A stretch of 64,000 bases of DNA from Volvox africanus (taxonomy: Eukaryota; Chlorophyta; Chlorophyceae; Chlamydomonadales; Volvocaceae). This document shows, in pieces, positions 11,948 through 25,266 of the stretch (positions within the stretch are counted from its first letter, which is position 1; each line of letters starts with the position of its first letter). The position numbers and the translations under genes were made by a program. The stretch is from contig BSDZ01000086.1 of the NCBI GenBank assembly GCA_030268105.1, positions 2,558,501-2,622,500 on the forward strand, read 5' to 3'. The notes below the pieces were generated by a model. That model saw only the letters and a program-made list of their open reading frames with translations, was not told where the DNA came from and made no database searches.

Positions 11948-14693
11948 TCATTCCGCGATGCGGAACTCAACGCCCATCCATTCCTTCATCTGTTCGTATG
12001 TCACGAAGGCAATTGCTATCGAGGGCACCACCTTCAGGTAATTGGGCCACAGCCCCTGCAGCGCAAAGCGGTACATCATGATGTGATGGACATTGTCGGG
12101 TGGATTGTCATGGAGAGTGGCGGGCAGGCACGCAGGAGCCATGCGACGCGGAAAGATGCAAGTGGGATTCAATGCGCTAACGTACCAAGGAGCCGCCAGG
12201 GCCCAATCGACCTGCGCCTGAAGTGGATGGGCATCCCACTCAAGGCGCAGCCACTACTTGAAAGCCACCATCAGGCGGGCACCCCACCTCACCCCAACCC
12301 AACCCAGGAACCCACCTTAAACAGCGCCTGCACGCCCTCCTCGCGTACCGTCCGCACGAAGCAGTCCGTCATCCCACGATACACCACCACGTCACCCCCA
12401 TGGCTGTGAAGGTCCTTGGCACCCTGCCAACCTGACATCTGCACAGCAGCAATCCAGTTTAGGACGAAAACCCGGACAGGTATTGTCAGTCGGATGCAGC
12501 GCAGTGCAGTGCAGTGCAGCCAACCAAAGAGACCACGGACGGACGGGACATCGGTCCGGTGCAAAACCCGCCAAACTGCGCATGGTGGTGACTGCTGCAG
12601 GTGCTGGTGGAAATTCATCTCACTGCCGATTTACCCGACAGCTGCCACATCCGCTCATGGCCCTTATCTTACCGACGTTTGCCACCCATGCGCAAGGGAC
12701 GCCGTGCCAGAAATATCGCCCTCAAGAGTCCTAAGAGCCTATTTAACGCGAGCGGTATCTGGGTGGAGCCCTAAAGCCCTAAAACTCCTCAAACTGGCAC
12801 GTGCTGTAGAGCCATACCCGTATATATAGAGAGAGAGCCATACCAGACTCTCCAGCCTAGTCACAAGGACAGCAAGACCGTCCATGTACCTGCAGGCGAC
12901 GTCGAGCCACGTCAAAGGGGTACGCCACGGTCTGGCCCATCGAGCCCGCAATCCCACCGCATCCCAGGCGCGCAACGATGCTCAGATCCCGCTCGTCTCG
13001 AAGACCTATGGGACATGACACATGGCGCGGTTACATCCATAAAAATATAGCGCTTTGCGACATGGAATGGTGGACATACGTACATTGATTTGTCCTTCTT
13101 GTATTTCTGCAATATAAGAGCCCATAAGAGGGCACGGGGTCTTTTGGGTCAAGTTCAAAAGCGGTGTAGGAACGGTGCAAATGAAACAACGAATGACCGA
13201 ATATAAAACAATGCAGTCTACATACATAGAAGAAGGTCATCCCATCCCATAAAACATACCATGCTGCTTTAGGAGCGCCGCCTTCAGCGTTTCGTAAACC
13301 GCAAAGTTCAGACCGACGTACGGCACCACACCAATGACGCTGGGAAGCCATCCCCGATAGAGGGCAACCGGTCCCTCCTGCGAATACCATGAGATGCAGT
13401 ACGATCCTGCCAATTTGTACAAATTCAACAATAGTACGTCTTCTGAATATTTCGACTTCCAACAGAACTGCCGACAATGTTTGGACGTTGTCTTCCGTAT
13501 TCTGCGGACAGGCAAGCGTCAGAAAGGTATACCCACACCGATATTCGCAGTTGACGCAAACCCAAGCGGAAGCACGTCGTGAGACGCGTAAAATAGTGCA
13601 TTGCAGGTAAACGCCGTGACCCAGCACCCCGGTTTTCCATCCGTCATCACGGAGCGTCCAGAGATGGGCGCCGACGTTAGCCGCCATGCGATGAGTAATG
13701 GCCCCGAGGTGCCCATCAGGTGTCCTACGTACCTGCGATACAATCATCCTGGTTGCATGCAAAATGCCCCGGTATTGCCTGTTGCGTGCCTCCTGCACCG
13801 TTAGGCGACCACGGACCATGTCCAGCGGGTATGTCGCGCTCATGGCAATGATCCCCGCGCACGCGCCAGCTACCAGTCGCAGCAGGGGCGTCAGTTCACC
13901 ACTCCCTGTTGTGGACCTGTAGTGATCCGACATCTCCCTGTCACATCACAACGGCAATTGGTAAAATTGGTGAATCCGAGCTTAAGGCAGCTTAAGGGGG
14001 CAGCTTAAGGGCAATTACAATGGACGTATGGGCTAGAGGCCTGCTAGCAAGCTGGAAGGAAAATGCGGGTGTTGCAGTGGGTACACCAAGAGACAGGGGC
14101 TCCGAGGTGCAGATGTACCTGTCAGACACGATATATTCGGAAGATGACCCACCTGCTTAGCTGCTCGTACGTTAAAAACTTGACCGCTGAGTTTGGGATG
14201 ATGCGGACACAGTTCGTCCAGTTGCCCCTCATCATGCCCCGCACGCCCTCCGTTCGCGCCATATGCACAAGCCCCTGCAAGATGGCCTAATCGTCGATCC
14301 GTTCTATATAAAACGCGTGGTCGGCATGAACTAGGATGCAGCCACCGCCGCCTGATCGCATTCGACGACGAAGGCAAGCTCACCTGCCAGACCCCGCGAT
14401 ATATTTTCTCATTTCCCTGGACCTGCATAAGAATTTTAAGGCGCTCTAACGGAGCCACAGCCGTCCGCGACCTGCACTCGGCAGGAGCGACGTCTTAAAC
14501 TTCGTAAAGCAGGAAGTAAACTAAGCGTCATGGCAGACATACGCTGTTCCTCCACTTACAAGCCACCAGCAACTCCTCCAGCAACAAGTGATTTACAGAG
14601 CGAAGCAAAAGAAGGGCGCGTGCCCGACACCGCTGCAGTGGGCTGCTGCGTCACTCGCGGCTGATCAGCGCCATCCTCCACACAGTTGCTCAT
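11948..14693 (-). CDS. ADNT1: mitochondrial adenine nucleotide carrier, ADNT1-type (SLC25 family)
   Basis: Complete eight-exon model of 337 aa: complement(join(11948..12055, 12316..12438, 12890..13005, 13260..13377, 13733..13937, 14153..14274, 14384..14471, 14560..14693)). All phases agree. It has the three tandem carrier repeats with Px[DE]xx[KR] signatures: PLERLK at residues 52-57, PLDMVR at 152-157 and PFDVAR at 252-257. The stretches [40 protein letters not shown] and [13 protein letters not shown] follow the plant ADNT1 (AMP/ADP/ATP exchanger) pattern closely. A CoA or ATP-Mg/phosphate carrier is the main alternative, but no EF-hands are present. The protein should sit in the mitochondrial inner membrane. 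The ATG at 14693 gives a short 35-40 residue lead before the first helix ([11 protein letters not shown]). Confidence 0.92.
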
Positions 14694-15268
14694 GCTTATT
14701 GTTGCAGCAGCTGACATATCGGGGCCAAAGCTGTCAGCAGGCTCTCAACAGTTCAGTGTCTTTGAACCTGTTCCGGCCGCTAGACGGGAGCCTGCTAATA
14801 CCGTCAGCGACTGTCCTACACAAAATCTAGTGTTCTACTATGGCTGCAGCGAGCAACTCGGCAGTGCTCAGCTGCAGCTTTAAATCACCAGGACCAACAT
14901 ATTGACAGGACGATATGCTACGTAATCGGGAAGAATAAGACAACAGACGAGTGTAAGAAATTTGTATAGTACCAAAACGCAAAGAGTGCAGCAGTATAAT
15001 CTATTTGGTCACAGTACTGCCGAAGTGGCGACATCCGTTAGCTCTAAACCACCCGCATGCCGGCGATTACTCCAAAGCCAAACCAGAAACTTAGAGCTGA
15101 TCAGAAGTAATGAAATTGTGGTTATATATGCATTAACTAATAAACTTTCGCTTTATGACATACCGAGTCAGGATGTCAGGATGGCTGTACGCACTGCGTG
15201 ACCATTAGATCGATCGCAGAAATGGTATCGAATTTTATAATCCCAACTTAATACCCCGCCATGAGCAC

Positions 15269-18200
15269 CTAGCTTGAAGCAGGGTAGCTGGGGTGCTCCG
15301 AAAAATAAAAGGTACGGCTATCATGTCGTACGATATTCACTGAAGCTCTCGTTTCCGCTTGAGACAGCGCTGCCTCCACGCGTCCAATGGTTTGCCGCCG
15401 TTCTCCATTTGCAGGCGATACAGAAGCCCCGGCGCCAGCACTTGGGGCTTCGTTGCCATGCGCCTGCGGGGAGGAAATAGGATGCATAGGAACATGTCCA
15501 TTGCCAGATCCTAGAGACTGTGATAACGAAGCAACGACATACTCCTATTGCTGGCTCAGGCCCTTCTATTCTCAGGCGCAACGGCCGAGGTCACGGACTT
15601 CCCATCCACGAGCAAGCGAACCCGTAACCCCAGTTCCCACTGGCGGTGGGATATTGGCGGAAGTGCCGGCAGGTGGATGGGATGTCTCTCTGATACGTAC
15701 CCGATTACCATCACAGCAGCATATGACGCAAAAAGCAAGGACAACGTGAAACCATGATGATCGAAGACACGGAAGGCACGGAAGGCGCCAATCCCCAAAC
15801 AACCCCTGGAACCTCAACATGAGCGAGACTCACTACCTTACGCTTGTACACAGCTTGGTCGCCGAGGCACCGAAAGTAAAAGATCAAACAGATTCGACAG
15901 AAGGTCTCACATGGCACAACAATACACAATACGTGGTAATCTGGTGCGTGCATCTATGCATGCATTCATACGCGGTGACCTGAGCATCTTTCAGTGCGGG
16001 TCCACCAGCAGGGCGCCACTCCACCCAACGTGTCAAGCTTTGTGTGGACCACGTCCAGCATGACCTTACATGCCCTTCGGAACATTCTGCGCGCAAAGCC
16101 TGCAGAAAAGGAGCTGCCTCAAGGTGTTAACTCACCTCCTGACAGCCACCAGCGCTATGGCCGCTCACGTGAGGCCTCACCAGCCACGCAGGGGGCGGCG
16201 TAAGCGGGAGCGGGGGTATGCTCCGTGGGTCAATGACACGCTCTCGCTCCGCCGCCAGGCCGTAAACCTGCCGCAGACTGACCACGCCGCCGCCAGCACC
16301 GCCTGAGGACGTGTTCGTGGCCGTCACCACTGACTGCCCCGTGAGTCTTATTGCGCTGTGCCCCGCAGCTGCCGTGGATAGATACGTCACTGCTTCAGCT
16401 GTGAGCAGTGCGCCGCGGGAGCTCACAGTGCCCATGCCGCCGCCGGCGCCGCCCACAGTGCTGCTGCTGCCGTTGCAACGGGCAACCAACCCAGCGGTGT
16501 TAACCAAGCGCATGCTCGTGTCCACATTCTGTCTGGCGGCCGCATCATTCGCCCCCGCCGCGTCGGGAGCCGACCTTCCCGCGGAAGCAGCTGGTCCCTG
16601 TGGAAACCGACACGCGCATTGTGAAGTGGAGGCGGATCAGAGACAGAGAGTGGGAGACGGGTGGGAGGATAAAGAGGGGTAAGTCGAATACACGAGGCAT
16701 GATACCGCTGTAGACGCTGCTGTAAAGCATGACTAATCGCGTGAGGATGGAGAACAACGTTTAGAGGGCAAGATACGCGGATCGAGGCGGCTGGGGAGCG
16801 CTTGGAGGAGTTGCGGGGTGTAGCAATATCGTTCGGCGCTGATGGGTGCACCGCAGCCGGCTGCTTCTGCCGCCTCATTGCAACTGAACACGCTCGGCTT
16901 CCACAGCCGTACAGTCGTCCACTCGGGGCACGCAGCAGTCCGCCCAGCCGTTTCCAGTTGGGTAAAACTCCCAGTCCCGCTCAAAGCCAGGTTCGGGGAA
17001 TGACTTGCAACGTGAATGAACGTATTCGGGCTACTGCAATGACGGCCTAGGTAGGTAGAACCGCACCCAGCCACCGCGTTCCCGCCACAGCTGCGGACGG
17101 AGGCATAACTCAATCGATTACTGCCTACCAAGGTAACCTCTCCTGAGTCGCACGGGCCAGATAGTACGACAGGCATGTCCAATGCCGTGCATATATATCT
17201 GCACGGGTGCTCATCGCCATGTACATGGATATGTACATGGACGGGGGCAGGGTACAATAGCAGTCTGAGGTTCGCTACCCTCCGCAAGACCCCCTCAGGC
17301 CCACACGACCCGCCAGCCAGTCCCGACCCACCGCGCCGCCACCTGGACGCCTTAGCGGGTAGCCCATCTCATCCGCGTCCTCCACACCCCAGGGGCTCTC
17401 CTCGTCGCTGCTGCTGTCGCCGAGGGCAATTTCCCGTCGAGGGCCTTGGACCGTCTTGCACTGCCCCCTGAGGCCGACCCCACCTGCTTCCTGCGTGGAC
17501 TTGTGGCTGGCCCCGTCCGCCTCGTCGTCCCCTACCCCAGTTTCATCCATCATTCCATCCCCGTCCTCCTCCTCATCCCCCTCCTCGTCAGAGAGCATGC
17601 CAAAGCGGTCCAGCAAAGGTCCGCCGTCCCCGTCGTCATCACCATCGAGCCGAACCTCACCGCCACTGCTACGCTGCAGGACTGCAGCGTGCTGATGTAC
17701 CCCGCTCTCAGCCCTCACATCAAGAGACCCAGAGGGCGCTGCGGAGCCGATGGCTGTTGATGCAGATGGAGCAGATTGCGTCGCGATTGGGGGCGCCGGC
17801 GCCGCAGGTGCCGCTGCCGAGGCTGCCACGCTAGTCGCTGGGAGCACTACCAGACGTGCTGGCTGAGCTCCCGTGATAGTGACCCCGCAGGTGCTGGTGC
17901 TAGCATTGGCTGCCGGGAGACCAGGCACGGCGACAGCGACGGTTCTGCCAATCTGTACGCCGCCCCATTGGGTGATGGGCTCTGCCCGTTTGCCTCCGGG
18001 ACCGCCACCCTTGTTCTGGCCTGCAACACGCTGAGCCGCCGTCGTCTGGGCGCTGCTCAGTCCGCCTACTCGGACCGCTATTCTTTGCCCACCGCTTTCG
18101 GTCTTCTCCTGCCCGCCGCCTCCCGGGACCTCTGCTGCCTCTGCCGCAGCCTCAGCAGCTGCGGCCTCCGCTGCCAGCCGAGCCTCTGTACGTTCAGCAT

Positions 18201-21200
18201 GACTTTCCCTGCGCCACAGCGGCGGCAGCGGGTACTCCGCTGCGGGAGCGACAAGACTGCCGCCAGCGCCGGGGCCAGGCACCCGGGTCACATGGCCGCT
18301 TTGTCTTCGTCTAGCGGCAGCGGCAGGTCGTGCTGTTGCTGCCGCAATGGCGGCTTCGGCCCAGACGCCGGACAGGTCCTTTCCAGCGGTCTCTGGCTGC
18401 TGCAGCCGTCGTACACGTCCCGTGTACGATACCTCGTTGGGAAGGCGCAGCATGGCGGCCGAAGCGCACGCTAACGCAGGCACGACTGTCGTCTGTCTAG
18501 ATGGTTCCGTTGTTCCCGGGAATAGCCCAGCCGGTGCAGTCACCGCCGCTTCAGGCAGAAGGAAGGACCCATCCTGTATGGAGGAGGCAGACGCCGCCGC
18601 TGCACCTGCGGCTCCGTTTGCTACTGGCGGAGGCGGAGGCGGAGGCGGAGGCGGAGGCGGAGGCGTTATCGATGGTTGATCTGAAGCGGCGGACGTTGCC
18701 AACTCCTCGGCGGCAGGAATGCTAGGCAAAGCGGGGCCAGGGAGGAGGGCGATGGACCTCCCACGGCACGACCTGCCGCCTGCCACCTCGTTGACCGGCT
18801 GCATGTCCCAGCGGCGCATCGCGTCCAGGTCATGCTGCGGTGCAGACGGCGGCCGCATGGACGAGCTGATCTGCGTCAGTCAGGTCGTCGAGTATCAGTA
18901 GCAGTGATGACATGACTGAGGGGCGTCGTAGTCTGGAGTAAGGGGGGTAAGGGAAGTAAGGGGGGGGCTGAAGTACTGAAAAAACGTCCAGCTTGGCCTC
19001 TCCCTCATCAGCGGCGGCGGCAACGGCGCCGCATCCCTGGAAAACTTCTAACTTGCTCCGTCAGCTCGTTGCCCGCACCCACTCCCGAATGGATACTCGC
19101 GCCTCTTTGCCCATTGACCTAACCATTAACTCGTGCCGCTCCAGTTTCCTGCGCTCCTCCCATGTACGCGTTCCTCTCCCCCAACCCCCGAGTCAGGAGC
19201 CGTCAGTGGCCTAACCCCCCGCCGTCCGCCGGGTGCACAGTGCCCACGCCTCCCGGGGCTCCATATCCCTAAGGGGCATCTTCCTACCTGATTATTTGCC
19301 TGTGCAGCTCCTGGCGGGTGGCCATCAGCCGTGATGGGTGCTCTCATATTCAAGCCCCCACGCCGCGAGACGGTGTCCCCAGCCGGGTAATGGATCACGA
19401 TGAGGCCCGCCCCGGGGTTCTCCTCGACACACACCTGAACGGGACATGCGGGATCGGAGCCCTCAGTCAGGGGAGCCCGGATGCGAGGCGCCCTCAGGGG
19501 GGCCCGAAGCGGTAATGGAAAGCAAGGAAGTTGCCGGGGGCTGGGGCCCGGGGGAACAACCCCGAGGGAGGGCTCCCGCCGTGCTGCATGATGATAATGA
19601 TGATGATAATGATGATGATAATGAGGAGGAGGAGGAGGTCGTTGAGGTTGCATCGCGGGGGGTTGGCAGTCCGGATTGAAGCCGTCCAGTCAAGCCAGGA
19701 CCGGAGGCAAGCTAACATAACATCGGATGGGGCTAAGTTACGGCAGTATGGTATGGAATGGAACGGATGATCTCTTCCACGTAAATATGAAATAGCTGAT
19801 GAGGTGCAGGCGGGTGCGTTGAGGCGGACCTTATCGGGGTATCTGGACCCCAGCCCAGCGCCAGACGCCGTGCCAGAGGAGTCCGCCGTCGCCCCCAACC
19901 CATCCTCATCGTGTTCGTTGTTGCTGTTGCGGCTGCTTCCAGCATCGCTGCTACCCTCCACATCATCCTCCGCCATGCCTTCCTCATGCAGGTAACGCCC
20001 ACCGCTGCCGTACGAGCCGTACGAGCTAGCCACCGGGGAAAGCACCGGAATGGCGATAGCGCGCGGGCCGGCAACAGTCATCGGCGAGCGTCCATGTGGC
20101 CGTGTTGATCCCCGCACGATGTACTGGCTTCCATAATCATCTTCCGCAGCAGCAACAGCGGCCCGTCCAGCGGCAGCACATAGCTCAAGCTGATGGAGTG
20201 CGTCTGTTAACTCTGCCTCTGGCGACGCGATATACATCGGCATCGTTCGCCCACCACTGTACGGCTGGGCCTGTCCTTGCCGCGCTATCTGAGGTCTTTG
20301 AGGTGATGTCAGACTTTGGAATGTCGAGCCCGGTCCTGGACGCTGTTGCCTGCCCCGCGATCTTCCATCTGATGAATCTGTCAATGCCGTATATGGTGCC
20401 GCGGCCGCCATGGTGAGGTCAGCACCAACAACCAGCTCCCGCCGCAAGTACGCACCAAGCTCATGGATGCCCAGCTGCAGTCAACAAGGCGCTCATCCAA
20501 TTATTAAGGCCATTTGCAGGAAGGCGACCAAACACCTCGTTTGCAGTTTCATGCAGGGACACGTTTCACCCGGCAGCCTCCGACGGGAAGGGGGAAGAGG
20601 TCCAAGAGATGGTCGGGGGCAGTGGGCTAAGAAACCCGTGCACAAAGACGTGTGTTGTAACATACTAAGTAACATACATTTGGGAAGTGTTTGTTTGCGT
20701 ACAGTTCCAAGAAGAACAGTAACGTTGAAATCATGTCCCCGTGCATACCATCGGTGCCGCTACGATGACATCGGCAAGCTCCTCTATCTGGATTTGTCGG
20801 CGCCGCTCACCGGCCGATTGGCCGGGACGCGCGGCAGCTCCCGTCACCTGCTGCTGCTGCTGCTGCTCTTTCTCCTCTTCAGCTGCTGCCTGTTCCGCCG
20901 CACGTCGGCTGCAGATAAAGATAAAAGAAACGGCGCAAGTTTGCGGTCCCAGAGACATGAGCGAAAATGTACTGCCCAGAGCATGAGGTGCTTTAGCGCT
21001 TAAGTACATCCCCGGGTGCACGGGTGTCTTCGGTGTGTGGCGGAAACAACAAGCAAGGCTGGACTATGGACTGGACTATGCAAGAGCTCTCTGACACAGA
21101 CGGAAGCATCCGTCCCCGCCTGTACGTCTGTCCGTCTGTTCGCGCATCAAGAACTAGCCGCTACATCTGTAGCGGATTGCTCAACGGAGCCAGACCACAG

Positions 21201-22100
21201 TCGTATCCTCCTGGCCCGGGGCCGGGGGCAGCGAACTCGACACAATATATTTGGAAGGCCGAACTCAACAAATCACATCCGGCCAGGTGGTAACCCCCGG
21301 AAAGCGCTCACCACCGGGAGGGGGAGGTTGTTCTCCCCATCCCTTTTTTCTTGGCGACAAAAAGGCCCAGCCACCCCCCCCCCTTCAACTCACGCCAGCC
21401 TGCCCGGCCACATGTCACCGCCCTGGGTTTCGTTGGCGGGCACACCACCCCGCTGCCGCCGCGGGTAGTAGGGCTTGGATACGGGCGCCGAGCTGCAATT
21501 GGGCAGTTGGGCAGGAGAGGAAGACGAATACACGAACCTGGTGGTGGTGGTGCTGGTGGTGCTGGTGGTGAAGAAACATTACATGGGTCAACGACCGTGA
21601 AGGTCAGATGATGACGGCTGGCGTCGTCCTCGGTAAAGCATGTGGAAGAAAAACAGCTGGAACATGAACACAGGACAGGCTGTGTGACCCCGCCGTGCCA
21701 TTTTCCCGATCTGTGGGCCCTCCTCCATGACAGCCAGATGGCAATTCCACCTTGGCTCTCGCTCCCCTCCCACCTCACCTCATTCGTCGCGTCTGCCCTC
21801 CGCTCACCACCACCTGCAGCTTAGCTATGGTGCGGCTGGCCTCGTCCACAGCGAACCTGTGGCCCAGAAGCCGCCCACTGCACACCAACCGCGAGGGAGA
21901 GCCAACTGTGAGGGCGGTTTCATCGGTTTCCTTCCGACGACCCAGACGAATGGGCAAATTGCGCTGAGGGGAGGCCTCGGGGGGGGGTGTTGTTGCAGTG
22001 CACCAACTCTTAAAGAGTTTGCGATTTTAGGGAAGGAACGATGGAGTTGAAATTGATAAAGCCGACCTAAGTAAATCAACCATATCATGAACTGCATCAT

Positions 22101-22151
<51 letters not shown>

Positions 22152-23078
22152 GATCATCATCATCATCATATTCTTCTTCTTAGGGAGAGGAGCGCTGCGT
22201 CCCCTGGAGTGACGCGCGAACTTAGAGTGTGATAGCCAGTGGTGGCTTGAGTGGCCTTATAGCTTTTCGAACACATCCCCGGGAGCCGATGAGGCTACCT
22301 GGGCTGCTGCCGCTTGTTGGCGGCCGCTGAACGTGCTGCAGCTGCCGCCAGCTGCGCCTTGAGCCGGATGTTCCGCGCCATAACCGGGTTGTGTGCCGGG
22401 TTCAGCGCCTGGGAGCGGAGCCGACGCCATGCGGCCATGGGTGCCCCTGTTTGGTGTTGCCGCTGCCTGGCAGCTGCCTTGCCGCTGGTTCCCCCCGCTG
22501 CCGCACCTGCTGCTGCCGCCGCTGGTGTCTCGTCGGCTCGCGTCAAAACTTGCTGCCCCACCAACACAACACCTGCGCAGGCCCTCGCGTGGAGAGGAGT
22601 GAAGAGGCCTTCCGAGGATTGAAGTGGAGTAATGGCATGGTGGAAGCGGAATGAGTGGGGGAGTGGTTTCCATGAAAGGCGCCCATCCAGGGGTTTCCAG
22701 TGTGCCTATGCGCGGGCCGTGGATGTCAACACCTCCCCTCCTAGAAGATAAGTGGAGACGAGACCAAACGGGAAGCTGGCTTGGAGCCGTCTCACCTGGT
22801 CGATGCTCGTACACGGGCGGCAGGCCCAGGGCCGTCAGATCCCGCGTCAGGCGGCCACGCCTTACAAATTCCTCGTGACGGGCGCGGGCCGCACCGCTCA
22901 GGTAGTGCTTGGACGGTGAGGATGTCGCCGCGAGCTGTTGCGCCTCCGCTACAACAGCCATACGTCGTTCATCAGGTATCCCGCCACTTTTCGCAACATT
23001 CTCGCTTCCTGTATTGCGACACGCGATGGTTCGAGGCGGTGTCTGACGAGCTTTCCAGCTAAGTGCTTCTGGGGGCAT
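15269..23078 (-). CDS. unrecognised low-complexity multi-exon protein (weak FAM194/ERICH6-like C-terminal pattern)
   Basis: Supported exons in transcript order: 22796..23078 (ATG at 23078), 22299..22572, 21808..21877, 20749..20908, 19830..20474, 19288..19434, about 17310..18870, 16136..16528, 15980..16099 and the terminal exon 15269..15463. Exons are probably missing near 21.6, 17.0 and 15.6 kb, so the full chain is not closed. Most of the protein is Ala/Gly/Ser/Pro-rich, with a poly-Pro run encoded at 18626-18664 and an acidic patch at about 17.55-17.65 kb. The ordered islands are FVRRGRLTRDLTALGLPPVY, GAGLIVIHYPAGD, NVDTSMRLVNTAGLVARCNG and EGHVRSCWTWS. The order 'YP.G', 'mRLV..aGLV..' and 'W.W' faintly recalls FAM194/ERICH6 domains, which occur in ciliated organisms. 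That is a hypothesis only. Two adjacent genes rather than one cannot be excluded. Confidence 0.5.
22095..22170. repeat. CAT/CAG compound trinucleotide repeat
   Basis: A (CAT)n tract runs directly into (CAG)n and back to (CAT)n. It lies inside a predicted intron of the 15269-23078 gene, between the exons at 22299 and 21877. Confidence 0.9.
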
Positions 23079-23840
23079 AGTTTTCTTAATAAGTACGGGA
23101 AGAGTAAGGTTTCCGTCCTAACAACATAACCCTAAAAGTTTATGTGCACATAAGGCCACTGGATTGCGAACTATCGCATGTTGCACCTCTATGGCAGTAG
23201 CAACCGTAAGGTTTCCTGAGACTACTGCTCCACCTTGCCAAGCCCTGAACTGAACCTCCCCATAATTATGATGTTGACTCACGAGTCAGGAAATGTGGAG
23301 CCTTTCCATCAACTTCCATTGTGGTGTCTTGTATGAAGCGCAATCATGACCGTACCAACTAGTCTCTTCAGAAATTTAGTATAAAATTTTGGTTATTACG
23401 GTTAAGCGTCAACTGCACATGAACTTGAGTTTGTTTCGGCCTATCGGTGGTTGACTAATCCGGCGCGCAGAATTTTGTAATTACATAAACGATAGAAACC
23501 TTCCGTGAGACATATTTAGTCTTAATCTCTGTCCGATATTCGAAAAGACCTTTGCCTTGTTCAGCACTGTCGTACATCGGGATGACTGTGGAAAGCAGGT
23601 ACCCAACACCGGCCACGCAGGCCAGGGCTTCCGCTGGCACAACGAAATTTACCCGCGGATCACATGCGGACTTCAGGCAATTCCAGCAACAGGAGTGTGA
23701 AATGGGGGTGCATGGGCACGGTCCCATGAATCCCAGCTTAAATGTTGTACAAACAGTTGCATGAGGGATGATCATCGGCGCAGCAAGTCGATGCCTTATC
23801 TGACGATTTGGTTTGCAAACTGCCTTATGCGTGCTTCGTA
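23079..23840. promoter_or_regulatory. shared intergenic region between divergent genes
   Basis: About 760 bp separates the ATG of the minus-strand gene at 23078 from the candidate ATG of the plus-strand gene at 23841. The part at 23080-23560 is AT-rich compared with its neighbours, as expected for promoters. The spacing would allow a bidirectional promoter. No specific transcription factor site is claimed. A minus-strand open frame at 23455-23775 has no splice link that I can support. Confidence 0.4.
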
Positions 23841-25266
23841 ATGGCCTTTTACGCTATGGAGAGTTCTTCAACATGTTCTATGCATCGAATTCTGCATCGA
23901 AAGCCCCAAAACATCAATCCGGGCTCGCGCTTTGCCGAGATGACGCCTGGTCTGTTTGCAAAGCCATTTTCAAATACTTCAAAACCCAACGGTGTTCATA
24001 AGACTGTTGACCAGCGGCTTGTATTAACTAGAGCTTCGCCTCATGGACCTCGTATGCCGTGCCAGTTGCTCCTTGCCTGCGTACTGACTACGTCTGTAAT
24101 CTCAGGTGACACACTTAAAAAAACGCAGTCCAGGGCGAATGGTTACAGGGCTTCTGAAGTTATGTCGCTTAACGTCTTCGGTACCTGTCGTGCAGACCTA
24201 AACCCTTGGCGTTCGTTGAAAGAAGTCCCTTGCTCGTTATCATCCATGCCGGCCTTAGCCAACGGCCTACCTCTCTGAGCGTTGTGTCCCCTTCCTGCCC
24301 TGGTAATGTCGAAATTCCGTGACATGCAAAACGACGCTATTGCCATTAGACGCCACAGCAGCTGGCGCCGTGGGGGGCCCCACATTACGAGACAGGCTTC
24401 AGCAGTACTCCATTTATAGTTCTCTATTTAGCGGATCCAGCAGCCCAACACAGCGCTTGTTAGGCCGGGTGCAGGTATGGGAGCCAAAGGGATCAGTCTA
24501 TTGTTCCCTTGTGGACGTCTGTGACATATGTCGTCAGGGCCAAAGCCGAATCTTCTGAACCCCGAAAGTTACGCCGGTTCATGTTCCCGCCTGCACGCAG
24601 GCCGTACAGGACTTGCTGCAACGCGTGGAGCTCTTAGTACGGCTGGGGAAGTACGATGCTGCAAAGGCTCTAATGCGCGGCAAGCAGGTCGATTTGCTAG
24701 CACAAGATCTAGGATACGGGGCGGAGGTTTATCGGTTGTTGCCTCAACAGGTAATCTTGATCCGCGTAAGCACGACTGCTTAGCTGGTGGCGGTGGTATT
24801 CCCCACTGTAATAGCCTAATTGGGCCATCTGCCAGGCGTGCACAGATCTCCTTGCCATCGTAGGGCCGGATATCGCACCCCACCCGTATTCCCCACATGC
24901 GGGTCTGGACCATTGCGTCCTTCCGTTTCATGATTCTGGGTAGTGAAGCAACGGGAGCCGCCTCACTTAGAAGAAAGAGCACCCGGGTCTGTCCCCAGGT
25001 CCCTTGCCCGGCTGTCCTCCCACCGTCGTTGCCTTTGCTCGTCCGAAACGCATGACATTGCAACATACATCATGTGTCGTCATGCGCCCTTACGCCGAGT
25101 GATGTAACAGGCCGGTCGTGAGGCGATATCGAGCCTGCAGGGGGTGCGTTCGGCACTTCGAGGAGGGGTTCACGGTGTGTCCACGGAGTTGGCGCTAACT
25201 CGCATCCGGGCTGCTAATGAAGTGCTGCGGCAGGTGGCCGACGTGATGATGGCAGCTGGAGAGTAG
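23841..25266 (+). CDS. small predicted plastid/thylakoid-lumen protein, 221 aa
   Basis: Model join(23841..24105, 24350..24474, 24601..24750, 25141..25266), 222 codons with stop, all phases consistent and GT-AG borders throughout. The N-terminal ~80 residues are basic/Ser-rich, followed by a hydrophobic stretch (CQLLLACVLTTSVIS) and then Ala-rich residues. This resembles a bipartite transit peptide with a lumenal-transfer segment. The mature part is helical: AVQDLLQRVELLVRLGKYDA and LTRIRAANEVLRQVADVMMA. Its size, targeting and helical content are reminiscent of PsbQ-like lumenal proteins, but no diagnostic motif is present, so the function stays open. The last two exons are the best supported. 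The first exon and the start codon are less certain. Confidence 0.5.

Noticed and set aside
17776..18474. 232-codon open frame on the plus strand
   Set aside because: It lies antisense to the long Ala/Gly-rich exon of the 15269-23078 gene and has no domain.
23455..23775. Minus-strand frame with a hydrophobic stretch (ALACVAGVGYLLSTVIPMY)
   Set aside because: It could be an upstream exon, but no donor/acceptor pair links it in phase to the ATG exon at 23078, and the interval is better explained as promoter.
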